Part shown: positions 23,606 to 34,075 of the stretch, in pieces
Layout: the number at the start of each line of letters is the position of its first letter
How positions within the stretch are numbered: position 1 is the first letter of the stretch
Source of the DNA: Delphinapterus leucas
Taxonomy: Eukaryota; Chordata; Mammalia; Artiodactyla; Monodontidae
DNA: 64,000 nt
Assembly: GCF_002288925.2 (NCBI RefSeq)
Contig: NW_022098031.1
Coordinates: 17,273,360-17,337,359 of the forward strand
Reading direction: 5' to 3'
Notes under the pieces: model-generated
Told to the model about the DNA's origin: nothing
The model's database searches: none
The model's input: only the letters and a program-made list of their open reading frames with translations
Position numbers and translations under genes: made by a program

Positions 23606-24800
23606 ATGACTGTTTCCAGTCCTGTTATGAGAGAGTTTCACTGTGGCTTGCATGTCTCCATTCTCAACAGCATTCACGATCTTTATAAACCCTCCTCCCA
23701 TTCCTACTCCCATTCTTGCCTTTCTCAGTCCCTCAGGTTCCATGTTCCTGGCTTTTGTAGTCTGACTAGCTGGGGTACCTTGGGGACATACATGGATTAT
23801 AACAATCTTGATTTCTTCCTGAGGCAGCTTTAAAATACAGTAAACGTTTTGAGACTTCTCACTTACTGAAATTCCTTAGTAGAGCTTGCTGAATATCCTG
23901 TATCTACTCTTAGGTCTCCATTAAGCTTGCCTTTCCAAATCATATTCATTTTGAAGTTTAAAATATCTCTCTTTTCACCCATGTGAAAACTTTGGTTTGA
24001 ACATTTAAATACTGTTATCTCTATTATCAGCTAAACTACTAAAGAATTTGTAGTATCTGAAAGTGTATTAAATAAGAAAACAAGTATTCTTCTGTTCTCA
24101 AGTTGTTGTTACACATGTGGAGACAAGTATTCAATGTCTGTACTTTACAAGGAGAAAAAAAGGCATCAAAAAACTCTTCTAAAATAGAAAAAACAATTTG
24201 CCTTTCGAATACATGAATATCTGAATTAAAAAGACTATTATGACTAATCATAATAGTCCCTACACTGTTAACTAGTCTGTTGTATTAGAAATTTAATACT
24301 ACTATAACTTCAGATAAAATCCAGGTTTATCTGTAAGTCAACACTAGGGAAAATAAATTTACATTTTTATTGAGGCCCTGTGTATCTGCCTGTCATTTAA
24401 TCTATTACTTGTCTATTGATTAGTCTTTTCTTTACATTACAGTTCTTAGTAGGTAGGAGCCAGTGATAGTTTAAGCAGAAATTCTCATATTAAATATTTT
24501 ATATTATTATTCCCAGCAGAGACTAGAAATTCTGAATACTCTGATTAAAGCATCACATAATGATGCTTTAATTAAGACAGAGGTTCTTAGGCTAACAAAT
24601 GGTGTTTAACTTTAACAACAGAATCATAAACAGAAACTAAATCAAATTCAGGTTCGTGATTTTATAAATTGATCAGCCTTGCTCTAGACATTGATCTATT
24701 CTGATACAAAAACATGGTATCAGTCTCTTTTTAGTGAGAGTAATAAAGAAATAATTATAGAATCTGACCATATATAAGGAGTTCATAGTGATGAATAAAT
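23606..24800. other. No gene recognised; contains a perfect 12-bp inverted repeat
   Basis: AT-rich. A perfect palindromic hairpin lies at 24,544-24,572 (arms ATTAAAGCATCA and TGATGCTTTAAT). I see no other structure. Confidence 0.55.
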
Positions 24801-24820
24801 TAAAGCAACCTAAGTGTTTT

Positions 24821-25158
24821 TTTTTAATAAATTTATTTATTTTATTTACTTATTGTTGGCTGTGTTGGGTCTTCGTTGCTGCACGCGGGCTTTCTCTAGT
24901 TGCGGTGAGCGGGGGCCACTCTTCGTTGCGGTGCACTGGCTTCTCATTGCGGTGGCCTCTCGCGTTGTGGAGCACGGGCTCTACAGCACGTGGGCTTCAG
25001 TAGTTGTGGCTCGTGGGCTCTAGAGCGCAGGCTCAGTAGTTGTGGTGCACGGGCCTAGTTGCTCCGCAGCATGTGGGATCTTCCCAGACCAGGGCTTGAA
25101 CCTGTGTCACTGCATTGGCAGGCGGATTCTTAACCACTGCACCACCAGGGAAGCCCTT
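24821..25158 (-). mobile_element. Long-form CHR SINE, antisense
   Basis: About 335 bp with the extended body ('gggctttctctagttgcggtgagc', repeated 'agtagttgtgg'). The tRNA-like head is at the right end and the A/T-rich tail at the left. The target-site duplication AACCTAAGTGTTTT is exact at 24,807-24,820 and 25,159-25,172. It is the left member of a head-to-head SINE pair. Confidence 0.95.
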
Positions 25159-25187
25159 AACCTAAGTGTTTTAAAAGTAAAGTAATG

Positions 25188-25390
25188 GGGCTTCCCTGGT
25201 GGTGCAGTGGTTGAGAGTCTGCCTGCCGATGCAGGGGACACGGGTTTGTGCCCCGGTCTGGGAAGATCCCACATGCCACGGAGCGGCTGGGCCCGTGAGC
25301 CATGGCTGCTGAGCCTGCGCGTCCGGAGCCTGTGCTCTGCAACAGGAGAGGTCACAACAGTGAGATGCCTGCGTACCACAAAAAAAAAAA
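25188..25390 (+). mobile_element. CHR-type SINE (short cetacean form)
   Basis: Full-length, with GGGCTTCCCTGGTGGTGC start and A tail ending near 25,390. The target-site duplication AAAAGTAAAGTAATG (25,173-25,187) recurs as AAAAGTAAAGTGATG (25,391-25,405), one mismatch. It inserted next to the right duplication of the long SINE, so it is probably the later event, and the two bodies are about 29 bp apart in opposite orientation. Confidence 0.95.
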
Positions 25391-25405
25391 AAAAGTAAAG
25401 TGATG

Positions 25406-26585
25406 AATGGATGAATAATTAATCCTCTGTCTGAAGTATTCCATTTTCTCAGAAGTTTTGAATTGGAGTCTTGCTATGTATCTGAGTAACTTTATGGCAT
25501 GTCATCTAAAAATAGAAGGTTAAAAGCATAAACAGCAAATCCAGATAGAAGGAAATTAAGCAATAGTCCATTAAAGGATAACCTATTAAAAATTCCTGAT
25601 ATACCAACTTTATACACAGTGTACTGTAGTATAAACGTAGTATATATCTTTATTAAGCAGAAGCTTTCTGTTTTCATAAAAACTAGCAAGGTGTGCTACC
25701 AGATTAAATACTTTACTGTATCTTATGTAAAGAGTTGTTAGAATAAATGTCAAGAGCAGTAGTCTATAGCCTATCACTAGGATTATTTGAATAACACTTT
25801 TAAGGAAATTTGCACATATAAGTGTTTATATATCTGTGTTCTAGAGGAAATTATACTCATTTGGACCACTTATGCTTTCTTGTTTATATTTCTAATTTCT
25901 CTGATGATTTTTTCTTCAAACTCTTCTTAGTTTGAATTAGGGCCAAGTTGTCATAGTCTTTCATGCCTGTAGGCACCTCACTTTCACTTTACATCCTTCC
26001 ATATAAAGAACATTTGTAAATACTCTAGGACCCTGGAGGAAATCTGTTCCTTTTGCTTCAGTGTAGTTCTCTGCTTCTGAAAGTGATTTACAGGTTTTTT
26101 TTTTTTTGTAAAAGGTTAAATTTACTTAAAACTATTTCGTTTAACTTACATGGTAAATGAAGATGCATATATTTCCATAGTGAGATGTTGTTTTATATAT
26201 AGGAAACATTACTTTGATTAAATTTAATTGTAAAAAATAAAGTTATACTTATATGAAGGAGAGTCATATTTTATATATAATAGCTACATTTTAGGAACAT
26301 TAATATTTTCTCTGAATTATGGCAAAAGGTAATTGTTAAGGCATAAACTTTCATTTGTGAAATTATTAAGACCAACTGATACACTCTTTCCCTGTTGATA
26401 TTTGGCTTTTCTTCTCTGCTGTATAGAAATTACAGTTCTTTACTAGTTAAATATCTAAGTGGTATTCTTTGAAGTTTCTCAGTTTACAAAGGCCTTCTAC
26501 ATCTTAAGATTTTATGTATTTTCTCCTACTTTATTTTTATATTATATTATTATATTATGTATTTCCTCATAGTTTATTCTTATAT
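25406..26585. other. No gene or classified repeat recognised
   Basis: AT-rich with a T run at 26,096-26,108 and TATTATAT-type low-complexity sequence near 26,545. No coding signal. Confidence 0.55.
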
Positions 26586-27033
26586 TGGGTTTCATTAGTC
26601 ACATTGTTCTAGTGTATTCATGGTCTTGGGCAACCATCGCTGTAATCTAAGTTCAGAACATTTTCATCACCCCTATAAGAAATCCTGTACCCGTTAGTAG
26701 TCATTCTCCTTCCCTGCACCCTTAGCCCTAGGAAACCAATAATCTACTTTTCGTCTCTAGGAATTTGCCTATTATGTCTGTGTCATGTAAGTGGGAAAAT
26801 ACAATATGTGGTCTTTTGTGGCTAGCTTCTTTTACTTAGCATGATGTTTTCAAAGATCATTCATGTTGTAGCATGTATTAGTGCTTTGATCTTTATTATT
26901 GCTGAATGACATTCAGTTATATCAGTATGCCCTATTTAATTATCCATTTATCAGTTGATGGACATTTTTTATGGTTTTTTTTTTTTTTTTTTTACTTTTT
27001 GGCCATTATTATCCATGTACAAGTTTTCATGTT

Positions 27034-27070
27034 TGTGTGTGTCTGTGTGTGTGTACGTGTGTGTGTATGT
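27034..27070. repeat. (GT)n microsatellite, imperfect
   Basis: GTGTGT runs broken by single C or A bases, inside the old L1 fragment. Confidence 0.88.
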
Positions 27071-27225
27071 GTTTATTTTTCTTGGATGTGTAGCTAGGAG
27101 TAGAATTGCTGGATTTTATGGAATCCAGCAGACTTTTCTGAAGCAGTTTCACCATGTTGCATTCTCAGCAGCAGCTATGTGTGAGGGTTCCAATTTCTCC
27201 ACTTCTACACCAATACTGTCTTTTT

Positions 27226-27438
27226 AAATTTTTTTTATTTTTTATTTATTTTTTTGTGGTACGTGGGCCTCTCACTGTTGTGGCCTCTCCCGTTGCGGAG
27301 CACAGGCTCCGGACGTGCAGGCTCAGCGGCCATGGCTCACCGGCCCAGCCGCTCCGTGGCATGTGGGATCTTCCCGGACCGGGGCACGAGCCCGTGTGCA
27401 GGCGGACTCTCAACCACTGCGCCACCAGGGAAGCCCCC
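27226..27438 (-). mobile_element. CHR-type SINE with small internal deletion, antisense
   Basis: Recognisable from both ends, but it lacks about 12 bases in the tRNA-like part: '...cccgtgt' joins directly to 'gcaggcggactctc' near 27,393. The A/T tail at the left is expanded (TTTATTTATTTT). Target duplication AATACTGTCTTTTT (27,212-27,225) recurs with one change at 27,440-27,453. Confidence 0.92.
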
Positions 27439-27599
27439 CATTACTGTCTTTTTTATTTCATCCATCCTATAGAACATAAAACCATATCTCAGTGTGGCTT
27501 GATTTACAAATCATGTTATGTGCACATTAGCATTTGCACATCCAGTTAAGAGAAACTTTAATTCAAAATATTTGCCTGTTTTAAAATTAGATGATTTTT

Positions 27600-28960
27600 C
27601 TTTTTGTTATTGAGTTGTAAGTTAGCAATGTTGAAAGAAGTGTTGAGAGTTGGACATATTTGTTTTATTCCTAATCTTAGAGAGAGAATTTTCTCTTGCA
27701 TTTACCCTGTTCAGAATTTGTTGAGCTTCTTCAATATGTAGATTAATGCTTTTCAGCAAATTTGGCAAATTTTAGCCATTATTTCTTTGATTTTTTTTTT
27801 GTGTGTGTGGTCCCCTTGTCTCTTTCCTTTTTTCTGGTAGTCACATTATATGCAAGCTGGTGTGGATAATACTGTCTCATATTTCTGAGTCTTTTCATTT
27901 TTCTTTCTCTTTTCTTTGGATTATATAACCTTTATTGATTTTACAGTTCAGTGTTTCTTCTACTACCTCAAATCTGTTGCTTGGCTCCCCTGGTGAACTT
28001 TTCATTTCAGTTATTGTACTTAATTCTGCAGTTTTCATTTTTCTCTTTTAAAATTATTTGCTTTTTAAAAATTATAATTACTTAAAATTATATTTTATTG
28101 ATATTCTATGTATGATGTTATCATACCTTCTTTTAATCATTAGACAAGGTCTCCTTTAGTTATTTGAACATATTTATGATGGCTGCCTTGAAGTCTTTGT
28201 CTAAGTCCAACATCTAGGCCCTTTCAAAAGTAGCTTCTACCACCTGCTCTTTTTCCAGTGTATGGGTCACTCTTTATTGTTTCTTTGCATGTTTCATATA
28301 CTTTTGGTAAAAAAAATGGATATTTTACATAATATGTTGAAGTAAACTGCAGATAATGATATCCTCCTCCTCCTCACCCGACAAGTGTTAATGCTGCTGT
28401 TATTTGCTTGATCATTTATTTATTTGTTTAGTGTTTTGGCTGAGCTAATTCTGTGAATTCAAGTTCTCACAATGTGCAGTCTCAAATTTTCAAGGTTTTT
28501 TCCTCCATAAGGTTATTTTTCAGCCTGGCTATGTAGCAATCACCCCCAGGTTAAAAAAAAGAAAAAATAAGCTACTTAGTGGTCAAAGGTTTTGCTTAAA
28601 CAGCCTTAGCTAGTTAGTTTTTAGCTTTTACGTGTGTGTGTGTCCTGTAGGCTGCTATTTCAGTTCAAGGAATTTATGTTTTTGCCCCCGCCCCATTCAG
28701 CTAGGTACTAATAGGTTGAACTTTTCCTCTTCAGTCACTCAGAGAGGGCTTATCCTTTGACACATTCACAGTCTTCCTGTCTTCCAGAGATCTGTGTGAT
28801 ATTATTTTTAAGTTGCTCCTTGGAGTTTCTTCTGGGTCAGAGTGGATTGTTGTTTAGCCAGTATTTGATCAGAGGTTGTTCTTAGGCCCCTTGACAAGTG
28901 AGGCTTCCACCATTTGTCAGTTGATCTCTGTATGGCTTTGGGAGTGTTTCTAAGTCTGTC
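27600..28960 (-). mobile_element. Old L1M / HAL1-like ORF1 region (antisense)
   Basis: 'Tttagccattatttctttgattttt' (27,772), 'ggtgaacttttcatttcagttattgtactt' (27,992) and 'tatttgaacatatttatgatggctgccttgaagtctttgtcta' (28,160) are the complement of the ORF1 3' half of mid-age L1. So are 'gtgtatgggtcactctttattgtttctttgcatg' (28,258) and 'ggctgagctaattctgtgaattc' (28,438). No open frame survives. It may be the same element as the 26,590-27,540 piece with most of ORF2 missing, as in half-L1 (HAL1) copies. Confidence 0.72.
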
Positions 28961-28989
28961 CGTTAATTTTAGCTTAATCATTCAATAAT

Positions 28990-29115
28990 GATAATAGGAA
29001 AAACATAATTTATTCATTTAATACATATATGTTGTACACTACAATATTCCAAGAACTACTATAAATACAGGGGATATAGCAATGAACAAGAAGGACAACT
29101 ATCTTGATGTGAAGG
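28990..29115 (-). mobile_element. L2 3'-end fragment (antisense)
   Basis: 'Ttccaagaactactataaatacaggggatatagcaatgaacaagaagg' matches the antisense L2 tail ('ttctaggcactggggatacagcagtgaacaaaac'). Confidence 0.6.
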
Positions 29116-30055
29116 ATGAATTTTTTAAATTAATTCACTAATGAAGGGAAGTCTGTTGAAAAATCATCTTGAAATCAGAGTTTCTTAAGAAAGGAAATAA
29201 TTTTCTTCATTTCTTCAGCCTCTGTTAAAATGTCAGAACACAGGTCTGTCTCATTAGATCTTAAAAAAAATTACCGTAGTGAGGACAACCATTCTTTCCT
29301 TGTGATGCAGAAAGTTTCTTAGCCCATGCATGCTGTTTCACACAATACTCAAGAAACTTTTCGTTGTTGTTTATTTGGCTTTAACAGGGTAGTAGATTTG
29401 ATATAATCTTATAAATTAGGAATTACTATTGGCTTGTTTACATATTAGTTCAGGGCTTTATCCTCATCCTTCCCAAAAGTAAAGAAAAAAACCCAAAAAA
29501 CAGGTGGACATCCCTGAGGACAAAGGCTGGTAGAAACATAGAAAAAGTAGCTGAGTAACTCTAGGTTGTTATTATAGAGACCTACAAAGCTATTGAATGA
29601 TCAGGCAAGCAAACTCAGTACAAACACAAGAAGGGCCTAGGGAGTAGACACCCCCAAAACCCTGTTGAGTCTTGGTCAACAGTTGCCATCTGGAAAAATT
29701 CTATTATCTGGGATCCCGATCTTTATCATCTATTTCTTAAAGTTGCACATCTATTACATATACAAGAATAAAAACATTTTCATGCCCTCAGTGTGTACTT
29801 CTCTGTATGGGAGAAATAAAATGAGATACAGGGAAATTTGAGGGAGTATATGATGTTCTTTGCCCTTTAGGTGTTGTGAGGCCGAGCACCATTCTATGCT
29901 TCCTCTTGCTACATCTAGGAAGACTCAGAGTAAATGGTTCCAGAACCCTTCCTTGCTCTTTAATTATGTTAGTTGCTCACAAGGATTTATAGCCAGATGA
30001 AGATAGAAATGATCACAATAGGCAGGCTTAGTGTGCTCCAGTTGATTACTTGGAT
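29116..30055. other. No gene or classified repeat recognised
   Basis: AT-rich; no frame or repeat of note. Confidence 0.55.
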
Positions 30056-30059
30056 TCGT

Positions 30060-30570
30060 AGTCCTTTCTTAGAGCTGCTATAACAAACTATTACACACTT
30101 GGCAGCTTAAAACAGTGTACACCAGTTCTTCAATTCTCTCACAATTCTGGAGGCCAGAAATTCAAAATCAAGTTGTCCAGCAGGTTTGGTTCTTGGAGGC
30201 TCTGAGGGAAAATCTGTTGCATGCTTCTCTCCTAGTTTCTTGAGGTAGCCAGCAATTCTTGGTACTTCTTGACTTGTAGCAGCACAGCTTCAACATCTGC
30301 CTCTGTCTTTACGTCTTTACAAAGCCGCCTTCTTGTTGTGTGTCTCTTTGTGTCAAATCTCTCTCACCTTTGTGCACACACACACACACACACACACACG
30401 TCAGTGGAACTAGGGCTCATCCTAAATCTAGCATAACCTCATCTGAAGATCCTTAATTTAATTGCATCTGCAATAATTCTTTTTCCAAGTAAGGTCACAT
30501 TCATATATAAATGGGGTTAGTATTTGGACATATCATTTTGATGGGGTCACAATTAATACACTGCAGGAGT
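30060..30570 (-). mobile_element. MaLR (MST/MLT1 group) LTR, antisense
   Basis: Reads as the complement of a MaLR LTR: 'agagctgctataacaaactattacacacttggcagcttaaaacag' and 'tctcacaattctggaggccagaaattc' mark the 3' end. 'Tccaagtaaggtcacattcatatataaatggggttagtatttggacatatc' marks the 5' end. A (CA)n tract at 30,375-30,399 is embedded. Non-coding solo LTR. Confidence 0.82.
30375..30399. repeat. (CA)12 microsatellite
   Basis: Uninterrupted CA dinucleotide run inside the MaLR LTR; likely polymorphic. Confidence 0.95.
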
Positions 30571-30796
30571 ATTCTATTATGATTTTTTTTTGAATTATTA
30601 ATAGGGAAATCTGGAGCTGAGGAAGGGACCAGGTTAAGATTTTGGGTTGTGACCTTAGAAATGGATGTTAAAGAGAAACACTAATGTTTTTTCTTGATAG
30701 TACATGAAAAAACCCTAGATTCCAACTGTCCCAGAAGTCACTCATAGGAAAAAGCTGGGTATTCCTTACGTTGATTCTTTTTGATCTGCTTGTTAG

Positions 30797-30878
30797 TTCT
30801 TCCTTCCTTATTTCCTTCCTCCCTCTCTCTCTCTTTCTCTCAGTCTCTCTCTGTTTCTTCTCTCTCCTCTCTTTTTTC
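30797..30878. repeat. Polypyrimidine tract (TTCC / TC)n
   Basis: About 80 bases almost entirely C and T. Such mirror-like homopurine/homopyrimidine DNA can form triplex structures. The lysine/arginine-rich frame on the other strand is an artefact of this tract. Confidence 0.88.
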
Positions 30879-31239
30879 ATCTCTATTACCTTACTCCTCG
30901 TTTATTGTTGTTTTTTAACATTACACATGGATTTACATAAGTTGAATTTTGTGATGCATTCCAAGTGTCCTGAGTTACGTATCATGGAGCCCAGTCATTA
31001 ACTCCTCCATTCTGCATCTGTTAAATTCCCATATTGTACACATTTTTCCCTGTCTTCCACATTATATTTCCTCTCATCATTTTTAAGGCTTAAAATATTA
31101 ATGTCTTTCTTTCTTGTTTCATTAGCCTCATCTTATCTATTAGCTCTTCTCCTTCAGCATGCCCTGGTTTCTCCCATCTTAAAAATAAAATTAAACTGTT
31201 TGAGCTATACAGTTTTTCTCCATCTTTCTGTTTTCTTAC

Positions 31240-32715
31240 ACAGCTAAAATATTTGAAAAAAATAGTTTATACATATTTTTTCTATTTCTGTGCCTCCCAA
31301 TCATTCACTGTTTCACTGCAGTCTTTGTTACTGTTCCCTCTACTCTGCAAGACTGCAACTACTAAAGTCACTGCCAATATGTTGTTTAATGCAATAGCTA
31401 TTTTCTAGTCCTCATCTTACTTTTTTCTTGAAATAAAGAATTTCAACCAATATTCTTTTTTAAACACTCTCCTTCCCCAGCTTCGGTAGCATTATAATCA
31501 TCATAATAATGTGTTACTTTCCTCCTTTTCTCTCTTATTTGCTTCTGTTGTCTTCTCTTCTGTTTGACTTATAAAATATTGGGGTTCATCTTAGCTGGAT
31601 ACAAGGTACTGTATTCTTTGTCTTCTCTTCTCTATATTAGCAGTGTTTTCAACTCCTTTGGGCTTATATGCCGTTTATACATTGGCAGGTATCATATCTG
31701 TTGTTTCCATCCCAGTACCCCCTTCTACACTGTGAATGTGTATCAGACTACCACCTTGTAGTCTCTACTGGAATGTTGAATTAACGGTGTTTCCCACGTC
31801 CTTTTTTCCTTCTCTAGTCTTCTCTCATTGCAGTAGATGACACCACCATCCATGAATCCAGTTATTTGTGCCAGAAAGCTAGAAGTCAAAATTGACGTCT
31901 TCCTTTCACTTCTGACATTCAGTTAATTGTCATGTCTTTATCACTTCATACTCTGAAATAGAGATTCATTCAAATCACTGTATCATTGCTGAAAGTATAT
32001 CTTAGTCCCAGCCCTTATCTTCTCTTTCCAGCACACTGCAATAGCTTGCTAAAAGATCTATCAAGCACTCCCTCACCATAACAGAATGATTTTTTAATCA
32101 TGTAAGTTGTATTTTGTCATTTCTGAACTTAAATCTCTCTCATTATTTTTTCTTTCTTTCAATATAAAGTTAAAAGTCCTTAACATGGCTCATGAGATCT
32201 TGCATTGTATTGAGCAGCTGCTTTTCCAGCATAATCCTCCATCACCACAACCTTGTTTACTACACTGTATCCACATTGGCCTTTTCTCTGTTCCTGAAAT
32301 GTGCCTTGTCCTTTCTCACTTCAGGGCCTTTGCTTGTGTTCTTTGCTCACTCTGGCACATAATTATACCATTCACACTCTGACGGTGAATTCCCTCTTAA
32401 TCCTTTTAGGTCTTACCTTAATCAGCATTTACTTTCCAATAGGCTATTCTTGGAGAGCATTTGTCCCCCATCCTTTATCACACTCACCCAGTCTAGTTCA
32501 TTCTTCATTACATACTTTCAAAGTATCTTATATTTTATATTCATAGCTCTGTTCAAAATTATTTTGGGGTAACAATTTATGAAGTGCTGTCTTCTAAACT
32601 ACTATATTTTAACTAAGTAAAGATCAATATCATGCTTGTGTACTTCACCTCTGTGTACCCAGTGCCTGAATAGTGTTTAGCGTTTACTCATTCATTCACA
32701 GTATACTTATTGTTT
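31240..32715 (+). mobile_element. L2 (sense), reverse-transcriptase region to 3' end
   Basis: C/T-rich sense L2. Recognisable blocks in order: 'aagtcactgccaatatgttg...caatagctattttctagtcctcatctta' (31,364), a degenerate LGVxxD-like region near 31,880, 'gctaaaagatctatc' (32,050), 'aaagtccttaacatggct' (32,171), 'cagggcctttgcttgtgttctttgctcactctgg' (32,324), and 'gtgtacccagtgcctgaatagtg' (32,652) at the tail. The remaining frames of 80-91 codons (32,107-32,546) are L2 relics, not genes. Confidence 0.75.
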
Positions 32716-33885
32716 TTCCCTCTCTTTCAGGAATTGTCATAGTACACATGTTATTTTCTCAATATTGGTAGAATTATGTTTATCTAAATGAAATTGCAAA
32801 TGCAAACTATACCAAGAATGATTTGAAGCCCGAATAAATGTAAGACACGGTTCGTGTCATTCCAGAACTTATACTTTAATTTGAAATATAAGTATTCACA
32901 GAAAACACTTGGGAATCAGTTACCCACAGTATACCTTCAAGTGAAAGATACAGTGCAAACTACATTCCCTGTGCTGAAACTGAGAAAAATAACTATTTCT
33001 TCCAACCCAGCTCACTCCAATGTTTACCACATGACAAAGATTAAACAAATAAAGTAATAGAAGAGAATGATTTGTGTTGACGTATTTTTTTAAGTGGATT
33101 AAGTACACAGCAGGCAAGTTCTGTGTTTTGATAATATTTCTAAGTTTTGCATCTGCTTACATGTGTTTCTCTGTACCTTTTTATACACAAAGCATTTGTT
33201 ACTCTTCGGCATACAAATAATGTCATAGCAATAAATAGTAGGTGTACCTAATTGGTTAGTACATTATATGGAAGAAGCCATGGGCAAAGATTTGATTCCT
33301 TAAGCGTATCAGGTGGAGCTCCTTTAATTCATCATCACAGACTGAATTTCCAAAATGGTTCACCTTCCCTAAGTATTCATGCCAGAGGTAACTACAGAGT
33401 CTTGTGGCTTCAGCAACGTAATTTGCTTTTCTGCAATGATTGTACAACAGAGGGAACCACAGATGAGCATGTGGCTAGACAAATGATCAGTGTAAATCTG
33501 CTATAAGTGTAGAAGTAATATCCTAAGATAAAAAATTATTCAAGCAGATAGTTTGGTACAGGAAATGCAGCTATAAGAATATAACACTTCTGTGACCTAA
33601 AATATATCAAATATATCAACGAGTAAAAGGATATTTCTATTGCTAAATAGGGACCATGTCATTCTCAACTCAAATAACTTACAGATTTTAAGAAAATCCA
33701 TGAGTAATTTTACCTAATAGCTGGAATTACTGATTTCATGAATAAGAATCATGCATGTAATTGTATATGTGTGTATTTGTGTGTGGGCAGGAGGTAGTAT
33801 TGGGTCAATCAAAATACAACTTAGGAAATAGCATTTATTTTAGTTTAGTAGGTAATTCTGAATTATTCCTGTACATTCACCCCTC
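32716..33885. other. No gene or classified repeat recognised
   Basis: AT-rich. A slightly GC-richer patch at 33,250-33,500 carries an 84-codon frame (+) without recognisable domains. Confidence 0.5.
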
Positions 33886-33889
33886 ACAG

Positions 33890-34075
33890 ACTAGGTGCTG
33901 TACTGTCCAATATGGATCAATAGCCAGAGGCCACAAGTGAATATTTAAGATTATAGTTGAATAAATCAAAAACAAAAAAAATTAAAAGTTCTCTGTTTCA
34001 CTAGCCACATTTCAAGTTCTCAATAGCCACCTGTGACTAGAGGCTAAAGTGTCCGACAGCACCGGTATAGAACAT
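33890..34075. mobile_element. Small hAT-type DNA-transposon relic (MER-type MITE)
   Basis: The ends are inverted relative to each other: 'aggtgctgtactgtccaa' at about 33,892 and the complement of 'gtgtccgacagcacc' at about 34,049. The interior has 'agccacatttcaagttctcaatagccacctgtgactagagg', the typical 'tagccacatgtggctattgag' vocabulary of non-autonomous hAT elements. About 180 bp and non-coding. The exact family is not assigned. Confidence 0.72.

Larger units (their letters stand above)
26590..27540 (-). mobile_element. Old L1M, ORF2 end and 3' UTR (antisense), interrupted by a SINE
   Basis: The blocks 'caatatgtggtcttttgtggctagcttcttttacttagcatgatgttttcaa' (about 26,803) and 'tatccatttatcagttgatggacattttt' (26,940) are the complement of the L1 ORF2 C-terminus and 3' UTR. 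So are 'ggagtagaattgctgga' (27,097) and 'gtgagggttccaatttctcca' (27,181). A (GT)n tract lies at 27,034-27,070. The SINE splits it at 27,226. Confidence 0.82.

Noticed and set aside
30668..30880. Lys/Glu/Arg-rich coiled-coil-like frame
   Set aside because: It is the purine strand of a simple (GGAA)n/(GA)n tract.
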